Below, in pieces: positions 41,068 through 49,299 of a stretch of DNA of 64,000 nt. This DNA comes from Deltaproteobacteria bacterium (GTDB lineage: Bacteria; Myxococcota; Myxococcia; Myxococcales; Anaeromyxobacteraceae). The stretch lies in assembly GCA_016214955.1 (NCBI GenBank), contig JACRMN010000013.1:124001-188000 (forward strand), read 5' to 3'. Under the pieces are notes generated by a model. That model ran no database searches, was not told the origin of the DNA, and was given only the letters and a program-made list of their open reading frames with translations. The position numbers and the translations under genes were made by a program. The number at the start of each line of letters is the position of its first letter. The stretch's first letter is position 1.

Positions 41068-41616
41068 ATGAGTTCCTCCGAGACCCTGGAGAAGCGCCAG
41101 TACCTCTCCTTCTCCCTGGCCGGCTCCGACTACGGCCTGGGCATCCTGCAGGTGAAGGAGATCCTGCAGTACGAGACCATCACCCGCGTCCCTTCGATGC
41201 CGCCCTCGGTGCGCGGGGTCATCAACCTGCGGGGCAGCGTGGTGCCGGTGCTGGACCTGGCCGTCAAGTTCGGCCTGCCCGCCACCGCCGTCACCAAGCG
41301 CACCTGCATCCTGGTGGTCGAGGGGGCCATCGACGGGCAGTCCACGGTGATGGGCATCATCGCCGACGCCGTCAGCGAGGTGCTGGAGCTGGCGCCCGGC
41401 GACGTGGAGCCGCCCCCGCCCTTCGGCACCCGCATCCGGGCCGACTTCCTGGTGGGCATGGGCAAGGTGGGCAGGGGGTTCGTGCTCCTCCTCGACCTGG
41501 CGCGGGTCCTCTCCGCCGGGGAGCGCGAGCTCCTCGCCGCCGCCGAGCCGCCCGCCGATCCCCGGGCCGCCGCCCTCGAGCTCGAGCCGCCCGCCGAGGC
41601 CCCCCCGGCGCCATGA
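41068..41616 (+). CDS. cheW: chemotaxis adaptor CheW
   Basis: CheW couples receptors to CheA. The 182-aa product has the CheW fold at residues 8-150: [52 protein letters not shown] and [14 protein letters not shown]. An Ala/Pro/Glu-rich tail (about 150-182) extends beyond the usual end. The cheR start overlaps its stop by four bases. Confidence 0.95.
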   Translation: MSSSETLEKRQYLSFSLAGSDYGLGILQVKEILQYETITRVPSMPPSVRGVINLRGSVVPVLDLAVKFGLPATAVTKRTCILVVEGAIDGQSTVMGIIADAVSEVLELAPGDVEPPPPFGTRIRADFLVGMGKVGRGFVLLLDLARVLSAGERELLAAAEPPADPRAAALELEPPAEAPPAP

Positions 41617-42497
41617 GCCCGCGCGCCGCCACCGCCCGCAGCCCCGCGCCGGCCCCGGCCGGCGTCAGCGACGGCGAGTTCGCGCGCTTCCAGGCCCTGG
41701 TGCACCGGGAGGCCGGCATCTGGCTCTCGCCGGCCAAGAAGGCCCTGCTCTGCGGGCGGCTGGCCCGGCGCGTCCGCGAGCTGGGCCTGGGCACGCTGGG
41801 GAGCTACGCCGAGGTGGTGGAGCGAGACCTGGCCGAGCGGGTCCACATGCTCGACTGCATCACCACCAACGAGACCCACTTCTTCCGCGAGCCGCGCCAC
41901 TTCGAGATCCTCGACCAGCACCTCTTCCCGGCCTGGCGCGCGGAGGGCGAGGCCGGGCGCCGCCCCCGCCGGGTCCGCCTCTGGAGCGCCGCCTGCTCCA
42001 CCGGCGAGGAGCCCTACAGCCTGGCCATGGCGCTGCTGCGCGCCTTCCCGCCCGGCAGCGGGTGGGAGCTGGAGGTGCTGGCCACCGACCTCTCCACCCG
42101 CGTGCTGGAGCGGGCCCGCCAGGCCACCTGGCCCATCGCCAAGCAGTCCGAGATCCCCCTCGCCGACCTGCGGGCCTTCATGCTCCGCGGCACCGGCAGC
42201 CAGGAGGGGCGGATGAAGGCCGGGCCCGAGCTCCGCGAGCTGGTGCGCTTCTCCCGCCTCAACCTCAACGACGCCATCTACCCGGTGGCGGGGAGCTTCG
42301 ACGCCATCTTCTGCCGCAATGTCCTCATCTACTTCGACGCTCCCACCAAGGCGGCGGTGGTGGAGCGGCTGCGCGGGCACCTCTCGCCCGGCGGCTACCT
42401 CTTCCTGGGCCACGCCGAGAGCCTGGGCGGGCGCGGCACCGGCCTCGTGCCGGTGTTCCCCACGGTCTACGCCCGCGCGCCGGGAGGCGGATCGTGA
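41613..42497 (+). CDS. cheR: chemoreceptor glutamate methyltransferase CheR
   Basis: CheR methylates receptor glutamates using SAM. The 294-aa product has an N-terminal helical domain with [20 protein letters not shown] and [19 protein letters not shown]. The SAM domain has [49 protein letters not shown] and [11 protein letters not shown]. The start overlaps the cheW stop (ATGA), and the cheB start overlaps its own (GTGA). Confidence 0.95.
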   Translation: MSPRAATARSPAPAPAGVSDGEFARFQALVHREAGIWLSPAKKALLCGRLARRVRELGLGTLGSYAEVVERDLAERVHMLDCITTNETHFFREPRHFEILDQHLFPAWRAEGEAGRRPRRVRLWSAACSTGEEPYSLAMALLRAFPPGSGWELEVLATDLSTRVLERARQATWPIAKQSEIPLADLRAFMLRGTGSQEGRMKAGPELRELVRFSRLNLNDAIYPVAGSFDAIFCRNVLIYFDAPTKAAVVERLRGHLSPGGYLFLGHAESLGGRGTGLVPVFPTVYARAPGGGS

Positions 42498-43576
42498 CCC
42501 TGCCCCTGGCCGGCTCCGCCTCGCGCCGCGCCCCGCCCCGGGTGCTGGTGGTCGACGACTCGGCGGTGGTGCGCCAGGCCCTCTCCCAGATCCTCGGCAG
42601 GTCCGGCATGGCGGTGAGCACCGCCTCCGACCCGCTCATCGCCATGGACAAGATGCGCGGCGAGCGGCCCGACGTGCTGGTGCTCGACCTGGAGATGCCG
42701 CGGATGGACGGGCTCACCTTCCTGCGCCGCATCATGGCCAGCGACGATCCCATCCCGGTGGTGATCTGCTCCGGCCTGGCCGGCCCCGGCACCGAGGCGG
42801 CGCTGCAGGCGCTGGAGGAGGGGGCGGTCGAGATCATCGCCAAGCCCAGCCTGGGCGTGAAGGGCTTCCTGCAGGAGTCGGCCGAGCGGCTGGCCGAGGC
42901 GGTGCGGGGCGCGGCCCGGGCCCGGGTGCAGCGGCCGGTGAGCGCCGAGAAGAAGCTGACCGCCGACGCGGTGCTGCCGGCGCCGCGCCGGCCGGCGCTG
43001 CGGGCCACCAGCAGCAAGGTGGTGGCGGTGGGCGCCTCGACAGGCGGCACCGAGGCGCTGCGCGAGCTGCTCGAGGCCATGCCGCCCGACGCCCCCGGCC
43101 TGGCCATCGTCCAGCACATGCCCGAGGTCTTCACCGCCGCCTTCGCCTCGCGGCTCTCCCTCACCTGCAAGATCGAGGTGAAGGAGGCGGCCGCCGACGA
43201 CCGGCTGGCCTCGGGGCGAGCCCTCATCGCCCCCGGCAACCGGCACCTGGCGGTGCGCCGCAGCGGGGCCCACTACTTCGTGGAGCTGCTCGACGGGCCG
43301 CCGGTGAGCCGCCACCGGCCCAGCGTCGACGTGCTCTTCCGCTCGGTGGCCCAGGCCGCCGGCCCCAACGCCGTGGGGGTGATCCTCACCGGCATGGGCG
43401 ACGACGGGGCGGCCGGGCTCCTGGAGATGAAGCAGGCCGGCGCCCACACCATGGCCCAGGACGAGGCCACCTCGGTGGTCTTCGGCATGCCCAAGGAGGC
43501 CATCCAGCGCGGCGCCGTGGACGAGGTGCTGCCCATGCCCCGCATCGCCGGGGCCATCCTGAAGCGCACCCTGTAG
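42494..43576 (+). CDS. cheB: chemoreceptor methylesterase/deamidase CheB
   Basis: The 360-aa product starts at GTG 42494. A receiver domain has Asp65 in [13 protein letters not shown]. The C-terminal esterase has the catalytic Ser182 in [11 protein letters not shown], His208 in IVQHMP and Asp304 in [10 protein letters not shown]. All catalytic residues are present. With CheR and CheD in the same operon, receptor adaptation is fully encoded. Confidence 0.96.
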   Translation: MTLPLAGSASRRAPPRVLVVDDSAVVRQALSQILGRSGMAVSTASDPLIAMDKMRGERPDVLVLDLEMPRMDGLTFLRRIMASDDPIPVVICSGLAGPGTEAALQALEEGAVEIIAKPSLGVKGFLQESAERLAEAVRGAARARVQRPVSAEKKLTADAVLPAPRRPALRATSSKVVAVGASTGGTEALRELLEAMPPDAPGLAIVQHMPEVFTAAFASRLSLTCKIEVKEAAADDRLASGRALIAPGNRHLAVRRSGAHYFVELLDGPPVSRHRPSVDVLFRSVAQAAGPNAVGVILTGMGDDGAAGLLEMKQAGAHTMAQDEATSVVFGMPKEAIQRGAVDEVLPMPRIAGAILKRTL

Positions 43577-43592
43577 GCGAGGAGAGGCGAGC

Positions 43593-44372
43593 ATGGAGCC
43601 GCGGAAGCCCGGGACCCACAGCGAGCAGCGCGCCGCGCCGGCCGCGCCGCCGGAGCCGGCCGCGCCCACGGTGGGGCTGCGGGCGGCGCTGGGCGACGCC
43701 GGGGACCTGGTGCGCATGGTGGCCGACAGCCTCTCCGCGGCCTCGTCGCGGGCCGCCACGGTGGAGCAGCGGCTCAGCGAGCTGGAGCGCCGGCTCGGCG
43801 AGGTGGAGGCCGACTCCGGCGAGCTCACCTCCCGGCTGGTGGCGGCCGAGCGCCAGTCGTCGCGGCTCATGAACCTGTACGTGGCCACCTACCAGCTCCA
43901 CTCCACCCTCGACCCCGCCGAGGTGAGGGCCACCATCGCCGAGATCGCCATCAACCTCCTGGGAGCCGAGCGCTTCGTGCTGCTCCTGCGGGTGGACCAG
44001 GGCGCCACCTGCGAGGTGGCGCTGGCCGAGGACCTCGACGCCGACCGGAGCGGCCTCTTCGCCAACGGGCGCTACACCGGCGGCGACCCCATGGTCGACG
44101 CCACCCTGGCCGACGGCCGCCTGCGGGTGGGGCCCATGCACGGCTCCCAGGCCCTGGCGGCGGTGCCGCTGGTGGTGCAGGACGCGGCGGTGGGCGTGCT
44201 GGTCATCCTCAAGCTCCTGGCCCACAAGGAGGAGCTGGAGGCGGAGGACCGCGACCTGCTCGACCTCCTGGCGGCCCACGCCGCGTCGGCGCTGTTCGCG
44301 GCCCAGGTCCACGCCTCGGCCGACAGGAAGATCCGCACCCTGGAGAGCTTGGTGAAGCTGGCCCGGAGATGA
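43593..44372 (+). CDS. coiled-coil GAF protein, second copy in the che operon
   Basis: The 259-aa product has a helical region (about residues 28-90, RMVADSLSAASSRAATVEQRL) then a GAF domain (about 95-240). The GAF domain has LYVATYQLHSTLDPAEVRAT, EIAINLLGAERFVLLLRV and AVPLVVQDAAVGVLVILKL. It is a clearer GAF match than the protein at 36476. It starts 16 bases after cheB. The bound ligand is unknown. Such GAF proteins without kinase domains probably tune CheA or act as adaptors. Confidence 0.75.
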   Translation: MEPRKPGTHSEQRAAPAAPPEPAAPTVGLRAALGDAGDLVRMVADSLSAASSRAATVEQRLSELERRLGEVEADSGELTSRLVAAERQSSRLMNLYVATYQLHSTLDPAEVRATIAEIAINLLGAERFVLLLRVDQGATCEVALAEDLDADRSGLFANGRYTGGDPMVDATLADGRLRVGPMHGSQALAAVPLVVQDAAVGVLVILKLLAHKEELEAEDRDLLDLLAAHAASALFAAQVHASADRKIRTLESLVKLARR

Positions 44373-44406
44373 TCATGGCGTCGCGGCGCGGGAAGGAGGA
44401 GCGGCG

Positions 44407-46041
44407 GTGAGCCTGGCGGGCAGCCTCCAGGACGTCTCGGTGGCCGACGTCCTCCAGTTCGTGCACCTGGGCGGCCGCTCGGGCACGCTGGCGCTCGCCT
44501 CCGAGGCGGGCAAGGCCGAGATCGGCTTCCACCGCGGGCGGATCATCAGCGCCCGCGGCCCCGGCTCGCCGCGGCTCGGCGAGCGCCTGGTGCAGGTGGG
44601 GGCCATCTCCCAGGCCCAGCTCGAGGCGGCGGTGCGCCAGCAGAAGAGGATGCAGGCGCCGCCGCCGCTGGGGCTCCTGCTGGTGCAGATGGGCGCGGTC
44701 TCGCAGGAGCGGCTCAAGGAGGTGGCCGAGCGGCACGTCGAGCAGGCCATCTACGACGTGGTCACCTGGTCGAGCGGCACCTTCGAGTTCGTGCTCGACG
44801 ACCTGAAGCCGGTGGACGACCTCGCCATCTCGCCCGGCGACATCCTCCCCGACATCCACATCAACACGCAGATGGTGCTCCTGGAGGCGGCGCGCATCTT
44901 CGACGAGCGCAACGGCAGGCCGGTGGAGCCTGGCGCCGCTGCGCCCGGGAGGCAGGCCGGCCTGGCCCCGTCGTCGCCGCCGATCGGCCCCGCGGCCGCG
45001 CCCCCTTCCGAGCCCGCCGCGGCCCCGCCCGCCCGGCCGGTCCCGGCGACCGCCGCCGCCCCGGGCCCCACGCCGCCGCGGCTCCAGATCCTCACCGAGG
45101 ACCAGGGCCTGGCCGAGGAGATCGAGCGGCTGCTGGCGCCGCAGCGCAGCGCGGTGGTGCGGGTCACGGCGCGCGACGCCGGCAACCCGCTGCCGGGCGA
45201 GCCCGCCCCGGTGGTGCTGGTGGACCTGGCCGCGGGCGGCACCTCGCAGGACGTGCTCCACACCCTGCGCCGCACCCGGCCCCACGCGGTGGCCATCGCG
45301 CTCGCCGGGGCCGAGGCCGCCACCCGGGCCTACGAGGCCGGCGCCGTGGCGGTGGTGCCGCGCGACGCCGCCGCCATCGCCGCCTGCTTCCGCAGCGTGG
45401 TGCGCCACCGCCACGACAGCTACACCGACCAGGCGGTGCGCGACGGCCTGCGGGCTGGCTTCGCCAAGCTGCGCCGCCTGCTGGGCGAGTTCCGCTCCGG
45501 GCTGGTGACCGCCACCGTCTCGCTCAACCTCATGAACATCATCTCCGAGTCGGTGGAGCGGGCCGTGCTCTTCGTGGTCCGCAAGCAGGACCTGATGGCG
45601 CTCGGCGCCTTCGGCCACAGCGCCGACGGCCGCTCGCTCGCCGAGCGCAGCCAGGGGCTGCGGCTCGACCTCGACGTGGCAGGCCCCCTGGCCGAGAGCG
45701 TGCGCGACGGCCGCTCCCGCACCCTGCGCTTCGACCAGGCCGGGCTGCCGGAGACCCTGGCTGCGCTGGTGGGGGCGCCGGCCTCGGGCGAGTGCGCCAT
45801 CTTCCCGGTGCTGGGCGGCAAGCGGGTCATCGCCACCGTCTACGCCGACAACGGGCGCAAGGCCCGGCCGGTCGACGACCTGGAGTTCCTGGAGCTGGCC
45901 ACCTCGCAGGTGGGCATGGCCTACGAGAACGAGCTGCTCCGCCGCAACCTGGGCGAGGCCCAGGCGGCCGGGCAGCCCAGGCCGGGCGCGCCCGCGCCCG
46001 CGGCGGCGCCGCCCAGGCGCTCCGGCACCGGCAGCGGGTAG
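44407..46041 (+). CDS. DUF4388 (PATAN) protein with receiver-like and GAF regions
   Basis: The 544-aa product starts at GTG 44407 after AAGGAGG. The N-terminal DUF4388/PATAN domain (about residues 1-175) begins SLAGSLQDVSVADVLQFVHL and RSGTLALASEAGKAEIGFHRG. A Pro/Ala linker follows, then a receiver-like region (about 220-335) that lacks a clear phospho-Asp context. A GAF-like domain (about 350-510) has RAVLFVVRKQDLMALGAFG and IATVYADNG. This layout is common in myxobacterial signalling proteins (family knowledge). It closes the operon and may be a downstream output. Confidence 0.8.
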   Translation: MSLAGSLQDVSVADVLQFVHLGGRSGTLALASEAGKAEIGFHRGRIISARGPGSPRLGERLVQVGAISQAQLEAAVRQQKRMQAPPPLGLLLVQMGAVSQERLKEVAERHVEQAIYDVVTWSSGTFEFVLDDLKPVDDLAISPGDILPDIHINTQMVLLEAARIFDERNGRPVEPGAAAPGRQAGLAPSSPPIGPAAAPPSEPAAAPPARPVPATAAAPGPTPPRLQILTEDQGLAEEIERLLAPQRSAVVRVTARDAGNPLPGEPAPVVLVDLAAGGTSQDVLHTLRRTRPHAVAIALAGAEAATRAYEAGAVAVVPRDAAAIAACFRSVVRHRHDSYTDQAVRDGLRAGFAKLRRLLGEFRSGLVTATVSLNLMNIISESVERAVLFVVRKQDLMALGAFGHSADGRSLAERSQGLRLDLDVAGPLAESVRDGRSRTLRFDQAGLPETLAALVGAPASGECAIFPVLGGKRVIATVYADNGRKARPVDDLEFLELATSQVGMAYENELLRRNLGEAQAAGQPRPGAPAPAAAPPRRSGTGSG

Positions 46042-46126
46042 GGAGGCGTGCGCAGGGCCGGTTCGGCCCGCGGCCGAAAGCTGGCCCGCTCGCCATCGCC
46101 CGATATCATGGCCGCGGAGGTCGTCC

Positions 46127-46666
46127 ATGCGCCGCGCCGTCATCGCCCTGCTCCTCGCCCCCATGCTCTCGCTCGCCCAGGCCCGCCCGGCGCGGGCCGC
46201 CGAACCCGAGGGGCGCTACCAGGCGCCCGTGGCCTATGGCGTCCGGCTCGGCGGTCTGCTGGCCTACGGCGCTCCCGCCGGCTCGGCCACCGCGGTGGGC
46301 GGCGGCGCCTACGCGCTCTTCGACCAGCGCTCGCTCCTCGCCGACGTGTCCGCCGACGCCTGGGGCGGCGACAAGGCCTTCCGCCTCGCCGGCGGGCTCG
46401 GCGTCTACTGGGCGGCACTGCCCCAGGCCAACCACTCGGTGTACCTGGGCGGCGGCGCGCGGCTCGCCTACACCAAGAACGGCGGCGAGGGGGCCTTCGG
46501 CCTCTCGCTCCACGGCGCCGTGGGCCTCCTGGCCAGCCGCCACTGGTCGCCGCACGTGCGGCTCGAGCTCGCCTGGTTCGTGGACACCATGGGCGAGCGG
46601 GAGAAGGGCAACGGCCCGCGCCACTACGCCAACGGCCCCATGGCCACCCTGGGGCTCGGATTCTAG
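46127..46666 (+). CDS. small outer-membrane beta-barrel-like protein
   Basis: The 179-aa product has a signal peptide ending ARPARA (about residue 24) and alternating Gly/aromatic strands such as VAYGVRLGGLLAYG, YLGGGARLAYTKN and HVRLELAWFVDTMGE. It ends in Phe (LGLGF), as barrel proteins do. No named family is recognised. It lies 85 bases after the che operon on the same strand and may be separate. Confidence 0.6.
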   Translation: MRRAVIALLLAPMLSLAQARPARAAEPEGRYQAPVAYGVRLGGLLAYGAPAGSATAVGGGAYALFDQRSLLADVSADAWGGDKAFRLAGGLGVYWAALPQANHSVYLGGGARLAYTKNGGEGAFGLSLHGAVGLLASRHWSPHVRLELAWFVDTMGEREKGNGPRHYANGPMATLGLGF

Positions 46667-46683
46667 GCGCGGCCTCGCCGGGG

Positions 46684-46712
46684 TTGCATCCCGACCCGGC
46701 CGATCGTAAAAC
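46684..46712 (+). promoter_or_regulatory. candidate tRNA-Phe promoter
   Basis: TTGCAT (46684-46689) and TAAAAC (46707-46712) are 17 bases apart, 38 bases before the tRNA. Matches are 3 of 6 and 4 of 6. Confidence 0.4.
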
Positions 46713-46750
46713 AGCCCCCCTCGCGGCGCCGGTCGGCCGCGGGACGGTTC

Positions 46751-46826
46751 GCCCGGGTAGCTCAGTCGGTAGAGCAGGGGACTGAAAATCCCCGTGTCGC
46801 TGGTTCGATTCCGGCCCCGGGCACCA
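46751..46826 (+). tRNA. tRNA-Phe (anticodon GAA), CCA encoded
   Basis: The acceptor stem GCCCGGG pairs with CCCGGGC. The anticodon stem GGGGA/TCCCC encloses CTGAAAA with anticodon GAA. The T arm has GGTTCGATTCC, and CCA ends at 46826. The 3' part from the anticodon loop onward is duplicated 2.27 kb downstream (49055-49099). Confidence 0.97.
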
Positions 46827-46955
46827 CTCCAACTCGCTCGTACACCGGCCCTCCAGGCTGCAAAGCCTGGGGGGCCAATGACTTTCGGGGGGACGCGGGC
46901 GCGACGGCCGCCGAAGCTGCGGCGGGAACGAGCCGCGTCGCCTCGCGGGCTTGCG
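46782..46955 (+). repeat. tRNA-Phe direct repeat, left copy
   Basis: This 174-base repeat starts in the anticodon loop (CTGAA), includes the 3' half of the tRNA, its terminator hairpin and about 80 further bases, and ends near GGGCTTGCG. The right copy (49055-49227) differs by about two substitutions and a one-base gap plus one linked change. It behaves like an attachment-site duplication. Confidence 0.9.
46851..46872 (+). terminator. tRNA-Phe terminator hairpin
   Basis: A 7-bp perfect stem (extended to 9 with a G-T pair) carries a GCAA tetraloop, 24 bases after the tRNA. An identical hairpin lies in the right repeat at 49124-49145. Confidence 0.65.
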
Positions 46956-47165
46956 CGAGCGAAGCGCGTCCCAAACCTGTCAGCCGGGTGATCCTCGATC
47001 CTGTCCATCTGACAGGGCACCCCGGCAGGCATGAACTCGTTCACGGACTGTCACAACGCCAGTGCGCGCGGCTTCCATGTCCGGCGCGGCAGAGTGAGTG
47101 CTTGGTCCGCGCGGAGCAGCGGGCCCATTCCCGCGAAGGCGTGCGATCACCCTGCTTGCTCCGAA

Positions 47166-47828
47166 TCAGCCCGCGCCGCGGAGTAGCGCAAAGGTGGCCA
47201 GTGCCGCAGTGAGGCAGAGGAGCACCTGGAGGGCCGCCGTCCGGACCGCCGGTCGCGCGAACCCGTCCTGGAGGAGCTCAGGTGGGCGAGTCCAGCCTTC
47301 CAGGATCAAGTGGCCGACGATGACCGGCGGAGCGACAAGGGGGGCGAGCAGAAGGACGACTGGCAGTGAGAGTAGAAGTGACGCCACTGGCATGACCGCC
47401 GCGAATCCCAGTGTCTTCGCACTTCCGAGGTCCCGCAGGTGAAGGTCCGACAGGGGCGGCACAGCCAGGACCGTGGCAGCGAGCAACCAGGGGCCCAGAG
47501 GTGAGAGAGCGAGCAGAACTGCGACTCGCCTCCTGATGGTCCCCCGCAGGCGCCACGCGAAGTAGCCGGCCAGCGCGCCGGCCATGGCGGCGCCGACCAC
47601 GTACAGCAGGCCAGGCCACGCGAGGGACCGAGCAAGGGGGGCCCCTGGTATCCGGAACAGCAAGAGATTCGGCAGGTCCGACCCCGTGAGCGGACCGGGT
47701 CCACGGCTAGGGTCCCCCAATGCAGACAACCAGGCCGCCGCGAGGCTCAAGATGTAGAAGGAAGCGAGGACCGCCAGGAGTGCGCCCCTGGAAACAGCCG
47801 AGGCCCGTGTGTGCGCGATCTGCGCCAT
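47166..47828 (-). CDS. hypothetical multi-pass membrane protein of the element
   Basis: I do not recognise a family. The 220-aa product (ATG 47828; a GTG 27 bases upstream is possible) has five or six hydrophobic segments: ALLAVLASFYILSLAAAWL, the WPGLLYVVGAAMAGALAGYF region, AVLLALSPLGPWLLAATVL, FAAVMPVASLLLSLPVVLLL and AALQVLLCLTAALATFALL. A basic stretch RLRGTIRRRV lies between helices 2 and 3. Codon use looks less GC-biased than the flanks. It could be an immunity or transport protein; nothing shows which. Confidence 0.55.
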   Translation of the reverse strand: MAQIAHTRASAVSRGALLAVLASFYILSLAAAWLSALGDPSRGPGPLTGSDLPNLLLFRIPGAPLARSLAWPGLLYVVGAAMAGALAGYFAWRLRGTIRRRVAVLLALSPLGPWLLAATVLAVPPLSDLHLRDLGSAKTLGFAAVMPVASLLLSLPVVLLLAPLVAPPVIVGHLILEGWTRPPELLQDGFARPAVRTAALQVLLCLTAALATFALLRGAG

Positions 47829-48081
47829 CCCGCCGGAGTCTAGAGGGTACCGCACGATCAGTGCTAGCGTCCCTGGAAGGGACAGCCACTATCGAACCGC
47901 CACAGGGGAGCCAAGAGCGATGTCTCGCCATGCCTCCACCGAGCCGTACATCGCTTTGTTCCGCCGACTCCTTGCGCCAGGCGCGGGGAGGTCGCGCTGA
48001 CCATGCGCCTCCTCCGCAGCTCGCCCTTCCGCGTCTACCCTGTCGCCCCCGCAGGCAGCACAGCCGGCAGCCACGGGGCCC

Positions 48082-48426
48082 TTACCGACGCGCCTGCCGC
48101 GCCGCCGTCCGGGGTGCTGCCTTCCGCCGCCCGCTCGCCGCCGCCGTCAACTTGAGCTCACCGCCGAGCGACCGCGCCAGGACGCTGATGGTCTCGAGCG
48201 TCGGGTTGGCCCGGCCGCCCTCGATCCGGCTGATCTCGGCCTGCTGGACGCCGGACTTCGCCGAGAGCTGCCGCTGGGTGAGCCCGCGCTTCTTGCGGAG
48301 GAGGATGAGCTCCGCGGCCAGCTTGAAGTGCGCCTTGAAGGCTTCCGCCTCGGCGACGGCCTTGGGTCCCTGGCGGCGGGTCTCCGCCTCGAGCTCCTTC
48401 ATGAAATCGCTGAACTTCCGGCTCAT
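48082..48426 (-). CDS. higA: HigA-type Xre antitoxin
   Basis: The 114-aa product has a helical N-terminus (FSDFMKELEAETRR) and an HTH_3 domain at about residues 38-92. The helix-turn-helix pattern is LTQRQLSAKSGVQQAEISRI and NPTLETISVLARSLGGEL. A basic tail follows (RRKAAPRTAARQARR). It lies 56 bases downstream of the toxin gene, the toxin-first order of higBA loci. A promoter with an internal palindrome precedes it. It probably neutralises the toxin and represses the locus. Confidence 0.85.
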   Translation of the reverse strand: MSRKFSDFMKELEAETRRQGPKAVAEAEAFKAHFKLAAELILLRKKRGLTQRQLSAKSGVQQAEISRIEGGRANPTLETISVLARSLGGELKLTAAASGRRKAAPRTAARQARR

Positions 48427-48457
48427 GCTGCGTCTCCCTGCGGTGTTCGACGACTAG

Positions 48458-48486
48458 AATATGTGCTCTATCACATCAGGTGTCAA
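48458..48486 (-). promoter_or_regulatory. higA promoter with operator-like palindrome
   Basis: On the minus strand TTGACA (48481-48486) and CATATT (48458-48463) are 17 bases apart. The -35 overlaps the toxin stop codon. The palindrome ATGTG-N6-CACAT (48461-48476) overlaps the -10 and spacer. It is the most AT-rich short stretch of the area. An antitoxin-specific promoter inside the operon would let antitoxin be made in excess. Confidence 0.7.
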
Positions 48487-48908
48487 CGGCGTCGCCTGGT
48501 CCCCGCCTGCCTCAGGCGCCAGTCGCCGAGCCGGGCGCGAGCGAGCTCGATCTCGGCGTTCTGGCGCCGGGGCGAGGGGTGCTCACCCTTGTCGTAGCCG
48601 CCCACGAGCAGGACAAGCTTGTCGCCATGAGCGTGGCAGAAGACGCGGAGCAGGATCTTGCCGGCCTCGGCCGCCACGACAGGTGCGATCTCGCTGAGGT
48701 CCCGCCGAAGCCGGAACTCGAACAGGCCGCCGCCGAGCTGCTTGCCGAACTCGGTGCCGCAGACTCCGACGCCGAGCTCCTGCAGGATCTCGCCCATCGC
48801 GTGCCCGAGTGCCCGCCGCTTCGCCGGTGACAGCTCCTCACGGAGCCACCGCAGCACAGGCTGGTCGCCGTTCGCGTCCTCGTAGAACTCCAGCTCGTAG
48901 CGGTCCAC
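48483..48908 (-). CDS. higB: HigB/RelE-type toxin (Gp49-like)
   Basis: The product resembles phage Gp49-like HigB toxins, ribosome-dependent mRNA endonucleases. It reads YELEFYEDANGDQPVLRWLR, ELSPAKRRALGHAM, then LFEFRLRRDLSEIAPVVAAE and ILLRVFCHAHGDKLVLLVGGYDKG, ending in an Arg-rich tail. I use GTG 48908 (141 aa); a GTG at 48926 would add six residues. The core strands and the basic LRRD region are intact. The C-terminal half is longer than usual. Confidence 0.85.
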   Translation of the reverse strand: MDRYELEFYEDANGDQPVLRWLREELSPAKRRALGHAMGEILQELGVGVCGTEFGKQLGGGLFEFRLRRDLSEIAPVVAAEAGKILLRVFCHAHGDKLVLLVGGYDKGEHPSPRRQNAEIELARARLGDWRLRQAGTRRRR

Positions 48909-49054
48909 GGGGTCGGATCCCAGCACGCGACCCTGTCACTCGGGGTCGAAGCGAAGGGTGAGCTGCGCCGGCTCCTGCAATTCTGCTACAGCGCCCATCC
49001 GCGTCCGACGTTTCTCCAGCGGATCCCGTAGCCTGGGCCAGCGCGTAGCGCGGC

Positions 49055-49227
49055 CTGAAGATCCCCGTGTCGCTGGTTCGATTCCGGCCCCGGGCACCAC
49101 TCCAACTCGCTCGTACACCGGCCCTCCAGGCTGCAAAGCCTGGGGGGCCAATGACCTTCGGGGGGACGCGGGCGCGACGGCCGCCGAGTTGCGGCGGGAA
49201 CGAGCCGCGTCGCCTCGCGGGCTTGCG
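49055..49227 (+). repeat. tRNA-Phe direct repeat, right copy
   Basis: This copy of 46782-46955 begins CTGAAGATCC, so the tRNA part (49055-49099) lacks the acceptor 5' strand, the D arm and the left side of the anticodon stem and cannot be a functional tRNA. The CCA and the GCAA-loop hairpin are kept. The sequence diverges from the left copy after GGGCTTGCG. The rest of the 48927-49299 gap shows no gene. Confidence 0.9.
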
Positions 49228-49299
49228 TCCGAGATGGGGCGAGCGGAAGAGCCAAGGGAGGCGAGCGGGAAAGGCAACCGGGGCCCCCGGGACGAAGGG

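Larger units (their letters stand above)
46782..49227. mobile_element. small element bounded by tRNA-Phe repeats
   Basis: The segment between the start of the left repeat and the end of the right repeat spans 2.4 kb, with a 2273-base period. It carries a membrane protein gene, a HigA-type antitoxin and a HigB-type toxin, all leftward. The repeat boundary inside the anticodon loop is a known preference of tyrosine recombinases (family knowledge). No integrase is present, so the element would be non-autonomous or a remnant. The stretches 46956-47165 and 47829-48081 contain no gene that I can support. Confidence 0.65.

Noticed and set aside
49055-49099. Second tRNA-Phe gene
   Set aside because: It lacks the acceptor 5' strand, the D arm and the left anticodon stem; only the 3' half is duplicated.
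46782-49227. CRISPR or integron array interpretation of the repeats
   Set aside because: There are only two copies, 2.27 kb apart, and they contain tRNA sequence; no spacers, cas genes or integrase.
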